Positions 25,401-33,216 are shown, counted from the first letter of the stretch. The stretch is DNA of 64,000 nucleotides from Nocardioides sp. SYSU D00065 (GCF_017916425.1 NZ_JAFMSX010000001.1:682001-746000); one strand, 5' to 3'. Numbers and translations are program-made. Notes: generated by a model not told the origin, from the sequence alone.

Positions 25401-25435
25401 CGCCCGCCCCGAGCAACGACCTCGATTTCGTCCGC

Positions 25436-25461
25436 AGGACACCACGCGGTAGTGTTGTCCT
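25436..25461. promoter_or_regulatory. Inverted repeat overlapping the probable tRNA-Lys promoter
   Basis: AGGACA-C-CAC and GTG-T-TGTCCT are separated by 6 nt. TAGTGT (25450-25455) inside it could be the -10 for tRNA-Lys, which begins 20 nt later. Alternatively the repeat is the 3' hairpin of the upstream oxidoreductase transcript. Confidence 0.35.
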
Positions 25462-25474
25462 CGCTTCACCGCCT

Positions 25475-25547
<73 letters not shown>

Positions 25548-25552
25548 CCGAA

Positions 25553-25586
25553 GCGAAGAGCCGGTCCTGACGGGCCGGCTCTTCGC
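25553..25586. terminator. Bidirectional terminator between tRNA-Lys and amidase
   Basis: GCGAAGAGCCGG and CCGGCTCTTCGC form a 12-bp perfect stem, extended by TCC/GGG. It lies 5 nt after the tRNA and 3 nt before the converging amidase stop, so it can serve both. Confidence 0.85.
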
Positions 25587-25589
25587 GTC

Positions 25590-27011
25590 TCAGACGAACG
25601 GTGCGTACGCCGGCTCGGGCAGCGGGCCGGAGGTGGCATCGCGTGCCGCCTCGTAGCCGTGGGCGATCTCGACGAGGGTCGTCTCGGCCCCGGCGGTGCC
25701 CCAGAAGGAGACCGCGACCGGCAGCCCCGCGGCGAGCTCGGTGGGCACGGTGACGAGCGGATAGCCCGCGACCGCGCTCGGTCCGGTGCACGAGCCCGGG
25801 AAGGACTCGGGGTTGACGAGGTCGATCGGGTGCGCGGGCGCGTAGGAGGGGGTGACCAGCGCGTCCAGGTCGTGCGCACGCAGCACCGCGTCGATACCGT
25901 CGTCGCGGGTGGCGGCCACGCCGCGCTCGCGGGCGGCCAGGTGCGCCGCGCTCCCGGCGAGCGGTCCCTCCAGCGCCTTCTCGAACAGCGACTGCCCGAA
26001 ATGGGCGAGCTCGGTCGCCGCGTGCGCCCGGTTGAAGGCGACGAGCTCCTCGAGCGTGCGCGGCACGTCGCCCGGGCGGGTCGCCAGGTAGTCCGCGACG
26101 CCGGTGCGGAACTCGGCCAGCAGCACGAGCAGCTCGTCCTCCCACACCCGGTCGTCGATCGTCGGCAGGTCGGTGCCGTCGACGATCGTCGCTCCCTGGG
26201 CCGCGAGAAGGGACACCGCCCGCTCGGCAGCGGCGTCGGCGTGCGGCGAGTAGCCCCAGTACGTCGCGCGCGGCACGCCGATGCGCCTGCCGGCCAGCCG
26301 GCCGGCGACGGCGTGCGCGGCGTAGTCGGTCCCGTCCCCGGCCATCACACCCAGCAGGGCGGCCGCGTCCCGGACCGTCCTGGCCATCGGGCCGGGCGAG
26401 TCCTGCGACGGCGCGATCGGCACCACGCCATCAGTAGGGACCGTGCCGACGCTCGGCTTGATGCCGACGCAGCCGTTGAACGCGGCGGGACACGTGATGG
26501 ATCCGTCGGTCTCGGTGCCGACCGCCAGCGACGCCAGGCCCGCCGCGACCGCCGCACCACTGCCGGAGCTCGAGCCGCCGGACGACCGGTTGAGGGCGTG
26601 GGGGTTGCGCGTCAGCCCGCCGTACGCGCTCCAGCCGGACGCCGAGCTCTCGTCGCGGATGTTCGCCCACTCCGACAGGTTGGTCTTGCCGAGGACGACG
26701 AGGCCGGCCGCACGCAGGCGCCGCACGAGCGTGGCGTCGCGGACCGGTGGCGGTGCGTCGGCCAGCGCCAGCGAGCCCGCCGTCGTGACGAGGTCGTGGG
26801 TGTCGATGTTGTCCTTGACGAGCACGGCCCGCCCGTGGAGCGGCCCGCGAACGTGCCCGGCGGCCGCCTCGCGGTCCAGGGCCCGTGCCTGGGCCGCCGC
26901 CTCGGGGTGCAGCGTGCACACGGCGTTGACGAGCGGATCCACGGCCTCGATCCGCGCCAGGAGGCGGTCGACCTCGTCCAGCGCGCGGGGGGACGGTTCG
27001 TCACGGGTCAT
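25590..27011 (-). CDS. Amidase (amidase-signature family)
   Basis: 473 aa. The Ser-cisSer-Lys triad region is clear: Lys in VLVKDNIDT (near 70), the Gly/Ser-rich RSSGGSSSGSGAAVAAG, and the nucleophile segment TETDGSITCPAAFNG (GSI-x-x-PA). It hydrolyses carboxamides; substrate unknown. It lacks the extra domains and gatA-type neighbours expected of a GatCAB subunit. AGGAG lies 5 nt before the ATG at 27011, which fixes the start. Confidence 0.88.
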   Translation of the reverse strand: MTRDEPSPRALDEVDRLLARIEAVDPLVNAVCTLHPEAAAQARALDREAAAGHVRGPLHGRAVLVKDNIDTHDLVTTAGSLALADAPPPVRDATLVRRLRAAGLVVLGKTNLSEWANIRDESSASGWSAYGGLTRNPHALNRSSGGSSSGSGAAVAAGLASLAVGTETDGSITCPAAFNGCVGIKPSVGTVPTDGVVPIAPSQDSPGPMARTVRDAAALLGVMAGDGTDYAAHAVAGRLAGRRIGVPRATYWGYSPHADAAAERAVSLLAAQGATIVDGTDLPTIDDRVWEDELLVLLAEFRTGVADYLATRPGDVPRTLEELVAFNRAHAATELAHFGQSLFEKALEGPLAGSAAHLAARERGVAATRDDGIDAVLRAHDLDALVTPSYAPAHPIDLVNPESFPGSCTGPSAVAGYPLVTVPTELAAGLPVAVSFWGTAGAETTLVEIAHGYEAARDATSGPLPEPAYAPFV

Positions 27012-27061
27012 CGGCACTCCTAGGACGGGACGGTTCGCGCTGCGGTACGGAGGCGGGAGAC

Positions 27062-27099
27062 GCGGAGAGCCGGTCCCGACGTCGGGACCGGCTCTCCGC
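27062..27099 (-). terminator. Strong palindromic terminator after the GPGG protein gene
   Basis: A perfect 38-nt palindrome (two 19-nt arms, GCGGAGAGCCGGTCCCGAC and complement) lying 17 bp downstream of the minus-strand stop at 27117 and upstream of the amidase start. No U tract. Confidence 0.8.
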
Positions 27100-27116
27100 A
27101 TTCGTGCGCGCGGGGG

Positions 27117-27260
27117 CTACCTGAAGATGCTGTAGCCGCCCGGACCGACCAGCAGGCCCACGACGATGAGCAGGATCCCCCACAACATCTGGCCGCGTAC
27201 CAGCGAGACGATGCCGGCCACCACGAGGATGACGGCGATGATCCACAGCAGAAACGCCAT
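27117..27260 (-). CDS. GPGG-motif small membrane protein
   Basis: 47 aa, almost entirely hydrophobic: MAFLLWIIAVILVVAGIVSL, a short RGQMLWG turn, a second helix ILLIVVGLLV, then GPGGYSIFR. This matches the small actinobacterial family named for its terminal Gly-Pro-Gly-Gly motif; function is unknown. A good ribosome site (GAAGGGAG) precedes the ATG, and a strong terminator follows. Confidence 0.8.
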   Translation of the reverse strand: MAFLLWIIAVILVVAGIVSLVRGQMLWGILLIVVGLLVGPGGYSIFR

Positions 27261-27347
27261 GATGTGCTCCCTTCGGTTGGGGGCCTCAACCTAGCGGCGT
27301 CGCGTGACGCACGACCACTCGCGCACACCCCTTCGGAGGGCCGGGGC

Positions 27348-27908
27348 TCACCCCTCCTCGCGCAGCCGCGGCGGCGTGAACCCCTCTGGGTGGAAGCCGG
27401 TCTTGTCCGCGTAGAACTCCCGCAGCACGTCCATGTCGGCGCTCACGTCGCCGCTGGGGTGGAACGTCGGACCCCAGCCCACCGTGCGCGAGGGCACGTC
27501 GAGGAAGGCCAGGGTGATCGGGAGGCCGGTCTGACGGGCGATGCGGTAGAAGCCGGACTTCCAGTACTCCCCTCGCGAGCGGGTCCCCTCGGCCGCGATG
27601 CCCAGCAGCCACGGGTCGTCGCCCTCTGCCTCGGCGAGCAGCTCCTTGACCGTGGCCGACGGGTTCTTGCGGTCGAGCTCGACCGCCCCGGTGCGACGCA
27701 GCAGCCAGCCCAGCGGCCCGACGAACAGCTCCTGCTTGACCAGGAGCCGGATGGTGATCCCGTAGCTCCAGGCCAGCAGCATGGTGAGCACCCAGTCCCA
27801 GTTGGACGTGTGCGGCGCGCCGACCAGGACACCGCGCTGCGGCACCTCCCCCACCGCGCGCCAGCGGGCGGCGCGCAGGACGAGGCGGGCGAACCTTCGA
27901 CGGAGCAC
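27348..27908 (-). CDS. PlsC-like 1-acylglycerol-3-phosphate O-acyltransferase
   Basis: 186 aa with the acyltransferase catalytic HX4D box in PHTSNWDWV and the glycerophosphate-binding block AAEGTRSRGEYWKSGF. At 186 aa it is a short form lacking the N-terminal membrane helices of full PlsC, as in many actinobacterial paralogues. It should acylate a lysophospholipid or related acceptor at the membrane. GTG start with GAAGGGA upstream. It follows the GroES-like gene by 29 bp on the same strand and could be the last gene of the nickel/cobalt transporter operon. Confidence 0.8.
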   Translation of the reverse strand: MLRRRFARLVLRAARWRAVGEVPQRGVLVGAPHTSNWDWVLTMLLAWSYGITIRLLVKQELFVGPLGWLLRRTGAVELDRKNPSATVKELLAEAEGDDPWLLGIAAEGTRSRGEYWKSGFYRIARQTGLPITLAFLDVPSRTVGWGPTFHPSGDVSADMDVLREFYADKTGFHPEGFTPPRLREEG

Positions 27909-27937
27909 TGGCGGTCCCTTCTCGTGTTCTGCGCGGT

Positions 27938-28237
27938 CTAGAGGTAGAGCCCTGTCGAGCCGCCTTCGAGGCGCTCGGCCGCGACCGCGTGGACGTCGCG
28001 CTCGCGCATGACGACGTAGACCTCGCCGTGCATCTCGACCTCGGCCTTGTCCTCGGGATCGAAGAGCACCCGGTCACCGACCTCGACGGCGCGCGCGTGC
28101 GGGCCGACGGCGATCACGCGCGACCAGGCCAGCCGCCGCGCGCCCATCGCCGCGGTGGCGGGGATGACGATGCCGCCGGTCGAGCGGCGCTCGCCCGCCT
28201 CCTTGTCGACCTCGACCAGCAGGCGGTCGTGCAGCAT
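27938..28237 (-). CDS. GroES-family co-chaperonin-like protein
   Basis: About 99 aa with the GroES fold signature: MLHDRLLVEVD at the start, the mobile-loop-like segment GERRSTGGIVIPATAAMG, GDRVLFDPEDKAEVEMHGE and the final DVHAVA. It diverges from housekeeping GroES and there is no groEL beside it. The start is uncertain: the ATG at 28237 lacks a Shine-Dalgarno, whereas an in-frame CTG at 28291 overlaps the upstream stop (CTGA) and has GGAAGG 7-8 nt before it, giving a form 18 residues longer. It is translationally linked to DUF3618 and the ECF transporter genes. Confidence 0.78.
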   Translation of the reverse strand: MLHDRLLVEVDKEAGERRSTGGIVIPATAAMGARRLAWSRVIAVGPHARAVEVGDRVLFDPEDKAEVEMHGEVYVVMRERDVHAVAAERLEGGSTGLYL

Positions 28238-28287
28238 CTTGATCGCCGCGCCGGCGCCGCCGGCGGCCGTGCTGTCCGGCGGGGTGC

Positions 28288-28533
28288 TCAGCGCGCGACC
28301 TTCCGGACGACCGTGAGCAGGACCACGACGCCCACGACGGCGCCGGCGACCTTGAGGATGTTGTCGGTGCGCGGTGCGCCGCTGTCGTCCACGAACGTGG
28401 ACCTCACAGTCGCGACCTGCCGATCGACGATCGTCTTGGGGTGAGCGCGGTGGGCGAGCTGGTCGATCGTCGAGGCGAGCCGCTGACGCGTCTCCTCGAT
28501 CTCGCGCTCGAGCGCGCGCATGTCCTGGGTCAC
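28288..28533 (-). CDS. DUF3618 small membrane protein
   Basis: 81 aa. An acidic/basic amphipathic N-terminal helix (RALEREIEETRQRLASTIDQ) is followed by a basic linker and one C-terminal membrane helix (ILKVAGAVVGVVVLLTVVRK). This is the DUF3618 layout; function is unknown. The GTG overlaps the stop of the upstream ATPase gene (GTGA), so translation is coupled to the transporter. Confidence 0.82.
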   Translation of the reverse strand: MTQDMRALEREIEETRQRLASTIDQLAHRAHPKTIVDRQVATVRSTFVDDSGAPRTDNILKVAGAVVGVVVLLTVVRKVAR

Positions 28534-29285
28534 CTGGGCAGGCTATCAATGCGCCGGGGATCGAAGCCCCACGGCAGCTCCAGCCGGTGGGCGGCCATCA
28601 GCGCGTCGTCGGTCAGGACGTCGAGGGTCGACCGGTCGGCCACCACCACCCCGTCGCTCAGCACCACGCTGCGCCGGCAGAGCTCGAGCGCGTAGGGCAG
28701 GTCGTGGGTCACCATCAGCACCGTCACGTCGAGGCTGCGCAGGATGTCGGCGAGCTCGCGGCGCGATGCGGGGTCGAGGTTGGACGAGGGCTCGTCGAGC
28801 ACCAGGATCTCCGGCTCCATCGCCAGGACCGTGGCGACCGCGACGCGGCGGCGCTGGCCGTACGACAGGTGGTGCGGGGGCCGGTCGGCGAAGTCGGCCA
28901 TGCCGACCCGGTCGAGCGCGTCCATCACCCGGCGGTCGAGCTCGGCTCCCCGGAGACCGAGGTTGGCCGGCCCGAACGCCACGTCCTGGCGCACGGTGCC
29001 GAGGAACAGCTGGTCGTCGGGGTCCTGGAAGACGATGCCCACCCGGCGGCGGATCTCCTTGAGGTGCTCCTTGGTGACGGGCAGCCCGCTCACGGCCACC
29101 GATCCCCTGCCGGCGGTGAGGATGCCGTTGAGGTGGAGCACGAGCGTGGTCTTGCCGGCCCCGTTGGGGCCGAGCATCGCCACCCGTTCGCCGCGATGGA
29201 CGTGGAGGTCCACCCCGTAGAGGGCCTGGTGGCCGTCGGGATAGGCGAAGGCGAGGCCCCGGACGTCCAGGACTGGGGTGCTCAC
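28530..29285 (-). CDS. cbiO: ECF-type nickel/cobalt transporter ATPase
   Basis: 251-aa ABC ATPase. Walker A is GPNGAGKTT, the Q-loop FQDPDDQLF is characteristic of ECF A-components, the signature is HLSYGQRRR, Walker B is ILVLDEPSS and the switch His is in VTHDL. It powers metal uptake with the T and M/N components encoded immediately upstream. Start GTG overlaps the cbiQ stop by 4 bp. Nickel rather than cobalt is suggested by the Nur-type operator before the operon. Confidence 0.92.
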   Translation of the reverse strand: MSTPVLDVRGLAFAYPDGHQALYGVDLHVHRGERVAMLGPNGAGKTTLVLHLNGILTAGRGSVAVSGLPVTKEHLKEIRRRVGIVFQDPDDQLFLGTVRQDVAFGPANLGLRGAELDRRVMDALDRVGMADFADRPPHHLSYGQRRRVAVATVLAMEPEILVLDEPSSNLDPASRRELADILRSLDVTVLMVTHDLPYALELCRRSVVLSDGVVVADRSTLDVLTDDALMAAHRLELPWGFDPRRIDSLPR

Positions 29286-29944
29286 GTCGGCAACTTACCG
29301 TCGTACCCCCGCGAGAGCATGGCCAGGTGGACCCGCTCGCCGCGCTCGTAGGACCGGATGAACAGGGCGCCGAGCGAGCGGGCCAGCACCGGCCAGTGCC
29401 GCGGCGATCGCGGCTCGCAGCCGCGCGAGCGCAGCGCCGTCATCATCCGGCCGAACTCGTCGGTGACGACGTCGAGGTAGCGGATCATGAAGCCCATGAT
29501 CTGCACGACCAGCTCCGGCACCCGCAGTCGCTGGAGCCCGCGGAGCAGGTCCTGGGGGTGCGTGGTCGCTGCCAGGGTCAGCGAGGCCAGCACGCCGATG
29601 CTGACCTTGATGAGCAGCGCGGCGCCCGCGACGAGCCCCGGCTCGGACACCGTCACGCCGAGGACCTCGGTCCGGGGCCCGTGCGAGATGAAGGGCATGA
29701 GCGCGGCAAAGACCGCGAACGGCAGCTCGACGACCATGCGCGGGAGCAGGCGGCGCAGCCCGACCCGGGAGAGCGCCACGACGCCGAGCAGCACCACCGC
29801 CTCCAGCGCGAACACGGCGTACGCCTCGTGCGGGGTCGCCACCACGACGAGCATGAAGCCCAGCAGGGCCAGGACCTTCAGGTGCGCCGGCGCACGGTGC
29901 ACGGGGCTGCGGCCCTCGACGTGGAGCCCGTCCCCGGCTCGCAT
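29282..29944 (-). CDS. cbiQ: ECF transporter T component, CbiQ/NikQ family
   Basis: 220-aa membrane protein with five or so helices and the two coupling-helix Arg-Gly signatures of EcfT proteins (ALRSRGCEP and AMLSRGYDG). These connect the ATPases to the substrate component. ATG overlaps the preceding gene's stop (ATGA). Confidence 0.9.
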   Translation of the reverse strand: MRAGDGLHVEGRSPVHRAPAHLKVLALLGFMLVVVATPHEAYAVFALEAVVLLGVVALSRVGLRRLLPRMVVELPFAVFAALMPFISHGPRTEVLGVTVSEPGLVAGAALLIKVSIGVLASLTLAATTHPQDLLRGLQRLRVPELVVQIMGFMIRYLDVVTDEFGRMMTALRSRGCEPRSPRHWPVLARSLGALFIRSYERGERVHLAMLSRGYDGKLPT

Positions 29945-30279
29945 CAGGAGCCCGCGTCCCGGGCTTCTCGGTCCCGGGGCTCTCGGCGCCGGATCAGCCA
30001 GAACAGCCCGGTGCTGAGCACCAGCATCACCACCACGCCGACCACGCCGGCCACGCCGCCGCTGACCCGCGGGTCGTCGACGCCCGAGGTCTGGTAGTCG
30101 GCGAGCGGGCTGTCGGCGGTCGCGGAGTCCTCGGCCGAGTCGAGGAAGCCGGTCTGCTCGGCGACGTACTCGAGGCCGTCGGGATGCGAGCTGGCGTAAT
30201 AGCTCGCGACGCCGGCGACCAGCAGGCTGACGAGCAGCGCCACCGCGTAGAAGCGGCGCGTCCCGGTGCGGGTGCTCAC
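29944..30279 (-). CDS. PDGLE-domain membrane protein (CbiN/NikN-like)
   Basis: 111 aa with two membrane helices and a connecting extracellular loop. The loop starts HPDGLEYVAEQTGF and ends DDPRVSGGVAG, the PDGLE domain that replaces CbiN in Ni/Co ECF importers and contacts the M component. GTG overlaps the cbiM stop (GTGA). Confidence 0.88.
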   Translation of the reverse strand: MSTRTGTRRFYAVALLVSLLVAGVASYYASSHPDGLEYVAEQTGFLDSAEDSATADSPLADYQTSGVDDPRVSGGVAGVVGVVVMLVLSTGLFWLIRRREPRDREARDAGS

Positions 30280-30965
30280 GACGCCGCCACCGCGCGGGTC
30301 TCGAGCTCGCGCTCGGCCAGCAGTGGCCGGGCGCCGTGGACCATGTCGGGGCGTGACGCGACGACGCTGGCGACGACGAGCCCGGTGACGACCGCCTCCC
30401 CGATGCCGATGACGGTGTGCCATCCCAGCATCGCGGTGGCGACGGCGCCGAGGTCGACCGGGGCGGTGCCGCCGACGGCGAACAGGCCGGTGAAGACCAG
30501 CGCCGCGACCGGCACGCTGACGAGGGCGCCGACGGCCGCCGCCGGAGCGACCAGGCTCGTGCGGGCCGGCAGGACGCGACGCAGCAGGACGAACACCCCC
30601 CACCCGACCACCACGGTGACGATCCCGATCAGGGTGATGTTCGTGCCGAGCGCGGTGATGCCGCCGTCGGCCATGAGGAGCGCCTGGACCAGCAGGACCA
30701 CCGAGAGGCACAGCACAGCCGTCCACGGCCCGGCGAGCACGGCTGCCAGCGCACCGCCCATGAGGTGGCCGCTGGTGCCGGCGCCGACCGGGAAGTTGAT
30801 CATCTGCGCCGCGAAGACGAACGTCGCGACGAGACCGGCCATCGGGGCGGTGCGGTCGTCGAGCTCGCGGCGCGCCCCGCGCAGGGACACCGCGACCGCG
30901 GCAGCGGCGACGACGCCCGTGGCCACCGACGTCGGTGCGTCGAGGAAGCCGTCGGGCACGTGCAC
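30276..30965 (-). CDS. cbiM: ECF transporter substrate component, CbiM/NikM family
   Basis: 229-aa membrane protein. The N-terminus reads (M)HVPDGFLD, and in this family Met1/His2 are metal ligands, so the start must be the GTG at 30965 rather than the longer in-frame one at 31043. Other family segments are AAQMINFPVGAGTSGHLMGG (with the conserved His) and GWHTVIGIGEAV. It binds and passes Ni2+ or Co2+ across the membrane. First gene of the operon cbiM-PDGLE-cbiQ-cbiO-DUF3618-GroES-like, all overlapping or nearly so. Confidence 0.92.
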   Translation of the reverse strand: MHVPDGFLDAPTSVATGVVAAAAVAVSLRGARRELDDRTAPMAGLVATFVFAAQMINFPVGAGTSGHLMGGALAAVLAGPWTAVLCLSVVLLVQALLMADGGITALGTNITLIGIVTVVVGWGVFVLLRRVLPARTSLVAPAAAVGALVSVPVAALVFTGLFAVGGTAPVDLGAVATAMLGWHTVIGIGEAVVTGLVVASVVASRPDMVHGARPLLAERELETRAVAAS

Positions 30966-31049
30966 GTCGTCGTCTCCGGATCGCGGTGGCGCCTGCTTGG
31001 ATGTCTGGTGGCCGACCAGGATCCCCCGATACCGGGTCGGCACCCCTCG

Positions 31050-31079
31050 ACCTTATTGCAAAGATCTTGCAACAACCAA
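31050..31079 (-). promoter_or_regulatory. Probable promoter of the Ni/Co transporter operon
   Basis: On the minus strand TTGGTT (31079-31074) and TAAGGT (31055-31050) are separated by 18 nt. The Nur-type box fills almost the whole spacer. Predicted start of transcription is near 31043, leaving a ~78-nt leader. Confidence 0.5.
31056..31072. promoter_or_regulatory. Nur-type (nickel-responsive Fur family) operator
   Basis: TTGCAA-AGATC-TTGCAA is an exact match to the Streptomyces Nur-box pattern tTGCaa-N5-ttGCAA. It is sited between the putative -35 and -10 of the transporter operon, so nickel-loaded Nur would block transcription. bcp, transcribed the other way, starts 38 bp beyond it and could also be affected. 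Confidence 0.7.
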
Positions 31080-31109
31080 CTGCCCGTCCACCCGCGCACA
31101 GGAGTCCCC

Positions 31110-31580
31110 ATGCCCGACCGCCTCGCCGCCGGCGACCCCGCCCCCGACTTCACCCTGCCCAGCGACACCGGGGAGCAGGTCTCGCTGGCGGGACTGCGCG
31201 GTCGCCGGGTGATCGTGTACTTCTACCCCGCCGCGATGACGCCGGGCTGCACCAAGCAGGCCTGCGACTTCTCCGAGTCGCTCGACTCGCTCCGCGGTGC
31301 GGGCTACGAGGTGCTCGGGGTGTCCAAGGACGAGCCCGCCAAGCTCGCGAAGTTCCGCGAGCGCGACGCCCTCACGCTGACCCTGCTCTCCGACCCGGAC
31401 CTGGCCGTGCACCGGGCCTACGGGGCCTACGGCACCAAGAAGCTCTACGGCAAGGAGGTGGAGGGCGTGCTGCGCTCGACGTTCGTGATCGACGCGGACG
31501 GCACGGTCGAGCTCGCGCAGTACAACGTCAAGGCCACCGGTCACGTCGCGAAGCTGCGCCGGGACCTAGGGTTGGGCTGA
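31110..31580 (+). CDS. bcp: Thioredoxin-dependent thiol peroxidase (BCP/PrxQ)
   Basis: 156-aa peroxiredoxin that reduces H2O2 and organic hydroperoxides. The motif AAMTPGCTKQACDF carries the peroxidatic Cys and, five residues on, the resolving Cys of the atypical 2-Cys PrxQ type. The thioredoxin fold is complete (FTLPSDTGEQVSL at the start, STFVIDADG near 120). GGAG precedes the ATG. tRNA-Leu starts 3 bp after the stop, so they share a transcript. Confidence 0.94.
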   Translation: MPDRLAAGDPAPDFTLPSDTGEQVSLAGLRGRRVIVYFYPAAMTPGCTKQACDFSESLDSLRGAGYEVLGVSKDEPAKLAKFRERDALTLTLLSDPDLAVHRAYGAYGTKKLYGKEVEGVLRSTFVIDADGTVELAQYNVKATGHVAKLRRDLGLG

Positions 31581-31583
31581 CCA

Positions 31584-31660
31584 GCGCTCGTAGCCCAATT
31601 GGCAGAGGCACCAGGTTTAGGTCCTGGCCAGTGAGAGTTCGAGTCTCTCCGAGCGCACCA
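31584..31660 (+). tRNA. tRNA-Leu (anticodon UAG) with unusually short variable arm
   Basis: Acceptor GCGCTCG/CGAGCGC, 3-bp D-stem GCC/GGC with an 11-nt loop as in bacterial tRNA-Leu, anticodon stem CCAGG/CCTGG with loop TTTAGGT, T-arm GAGAG-TTCGAGT-CTCTC, A73 and encoded CCA. Between the anticodon and T stems there are only 5 nt (CCAGT), where bacterial tRNA-Leu normally has a 10-15-nt class II arm. The other Leu features are intact, so I call it tRNA-Leu with a deleted or reduced arm. Confidence 0.85.
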
Positions 31661-31674
31661 CGGCGACCGGGCCC

Positions 31675-31680
31675 TAGAGT
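31675..31680 (+). promoter_or_regulatory. -10 hexamer TAGAGT of leaderless BASS transporter gene
   Basis: TAGAGT lies 6 nt before the ATG at 31687. Confidence 0.5.
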
Positions 31681-31686
31681 CCGCCC

Positions 31687-32562
31687 ATGGACTCCGCTCT
31701 GACCACCGTCGGGCTGCCGGTCGCCCTGGCGATCATCATGCTCGGGCTCGGGCTGGACCTGACGGTGGGCGACTTCCGGCGGATCGGGCGTGCGCCGCGG
31801 GCCGTCGGGGTCGCGCTGGCGTGCCAGGTGGTGCTGCTGCCGGCGATCTGCTTCGGCCTCGTGGTGCTGTTCGACCTGCCCGCGCTGCTGGGGATCGGCA
31901 TGCTGCTGCTCGCGGCGTCGCCCGGCGGCACCACCGCCAACCTCTTCAGCCACCTCTTCCGCGGCGACGTGGCGCTCAACATCACGCTGACCGCCATCAA
32001 CACGGTCCTCGCGGTCGCGACGCTGCCGTTGATCACCGGCCTGGCCATCGGCTGGTTCGGCCGCGAGGACGACGTGTCGATGCCGCTCGTGGAGATCGTC
32101 GAGGTGTTCGCGCTGATCCTGCTGCCCGTCGGCCTCGGCATGCTGGTCAACGCCAGGGCGCCGGGCTTCGCGCGCCGGATGGACAAGCCGGTGCGCATCG
32201 GGTCCGCGGTGATCCTGGCGGTCCTGGTGCTCGGGATCCTGCTCGACCAGCTGGAGAACGTCGGCGACTACCTCGCCGACGTCGGCGTCATCGCGGCCCT
32301 GTTCTGCGCGATCAGCCTGGTGGTCGGCTACGTCGTGCCGAAGGCGTTCGGGGTCACCGGCCCGCAGGCGATCGCCTCGTCGATGGAGGTCGGCGTGCAC
32401 AACGCGACCCTCGCGATCTTCGTGGCGGTCGAGGTGCTCGACGAGGTCGAGGTTTCCGTGCCGGCGGCGGTCTACTCGATCGTCATGTTCGTCTTCGCGG
32501 CCCTGTGGGGCATGTGGGTCTCCCGGCGAGTGGCCGCGAGCGAGGGTGCCTCAGTCGGCTGA
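31687..32562 (+). CDS. Bile acid:sodium symporter (BASS) family transporter
   Basis: 291 aa with about nine or ten membrane helices. The BASS core motifs are LAASPGGTTANLFSHLF with NITLTAINT, and the crossing-helix segment ASSMEVGVHNATLAI, whose Glu and Asn coordinate Na+. Members carry bile acids, pantoate, pyruvate and other organic anions; substrate not assignable. It converges with rdgB and the two genes overlap by 12 bp. Confidence 0.88.
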   Translation: MDSALTTVGLPVALAIIMLGLGLDLTVGDFRRIGRAPRAVGVALACQVVLLPAICFGLVVLFDLPALLGIGMLLLAASPGGTTANLFSHLFRGDVALNITLTAINTVLAVATLPLITGLAIGWFGREDDVSMPLVEIVEVFALILLPVGLGMLVNARAPGFARRMDKPVRIGSAVILAVLVLGILLDQLENVGDYLADVGVIAALFCAISLVVGYVVPKAFGVTGPQAIASSMEVGVHNATLAIFVAVEVLDEVEVSVPAAVYSIVMFVFAALWGMWVSRRVAASEGASVG

Positions 32563-33216
32563 GGACGTCTCCTGAGACGCCCTCGACAGGTCGGCGGCCA
32601 CCTGGGGTGCCAGCTCGCGCAGCGCCCTGCCCCGGTGCGAGACCCGGTCCTTCTCGGCCGGATCGAGCTCGGCGGACGTGCGTCCCTCGGCGTCGTGCTC
32701 GACCGGGACGAACAGCACGTCGTAGCCGAACCCGCCGCTCCCCCGCTGCTCGCGGATGATCCGGCCGTCCATCCGGCCCTCGACCACCCGCTCGCGCCCG
32801 TCGGGCAGGACCCACGCCACCGCGCAGGCGAAGTGCGCGCCGCGCCGCTCGTCGGGCACGTCGTGGAGCTGGTCGAGCAGCAACCGGTTGTTGCGCTGGT
32901 CCTGGCCGCGCCGGTCGCCGTCCTCGGCATCCCGGGACCGTCCGGACCAGCGCGCCGACAGCACGCCGGGCATCTGGTTCAGGGCGTCGACGCAGAGGCC
33001 GCTGTCGTCGGCGATCGACGGCAGGCCGGTCGCCGCCACCCCCGCGCGTGCCTTGAGCAGCGCGTTGCCCGCGAACGTGGGCTCGTCCTCGACCGGCTCG
33101 ACGTAGCCGTCGACGTCGCCGATCCCGAGCACCTCGACGTCCGGCACGTGCTCGGCGAGGATGCGCTGCATCTCACGGACCTTCGCAGCGTTGCCCGAGG
33201 CCAGGAAGACCCTCAT
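32551..33216 (-). CDS. rdgB: XTP/dITP pyrophosphatase (RdgB/HAM1)
   Basis: 221 aa. House-cleaning enzyme that hydrolyses ITP, XTP and dITP to monophosphates. Conserved blocks are [24 protein letters not shown], the catalytic [24 protein letters not shown] and [12 protein letters not shown] charged insert rich in Asp, Glu, Arg and Gln (about residues 95-112) lengthens the loop after ARWSG. ATG overlaps the rph stop (ATGA), the usual rph-rdgB pairing in actinobacteria. Confidence 0.94.
   Translation of the reverse strand: MRVFLASGNAAKVREMQRILAEHVPDVEVLGIGDVDGYVEPVEDEPTFAGNALLKARAGVAATGLPSIADDSGLCVDALNQMPGVLSARWSGRSRDAEDGDRRGQDQRNNRLLLDQLHDVPDERRGAHFACAVAWVLPDGRERVVEGRMDGRIIREQRGSGGFGYDVLFVPVEHDAEGRTSAELDPAEKDRVSHRGRALRELAPQVAADLSRASQETSSAD

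Noticed and set aside
25436..25461. Integration (att) site at tRNA-Lys
   Set aside because: The inverted repeat is upstream of the tRNA, no 3' tRNA duplication or integrase is present, and both flanks look like native chromosome.
30966..31043. Longer CbiM start at 31043
   Set aside because: The family needs Met-His at the extreme N-terminus for metal binding, which only the GTG at 30965 gives.
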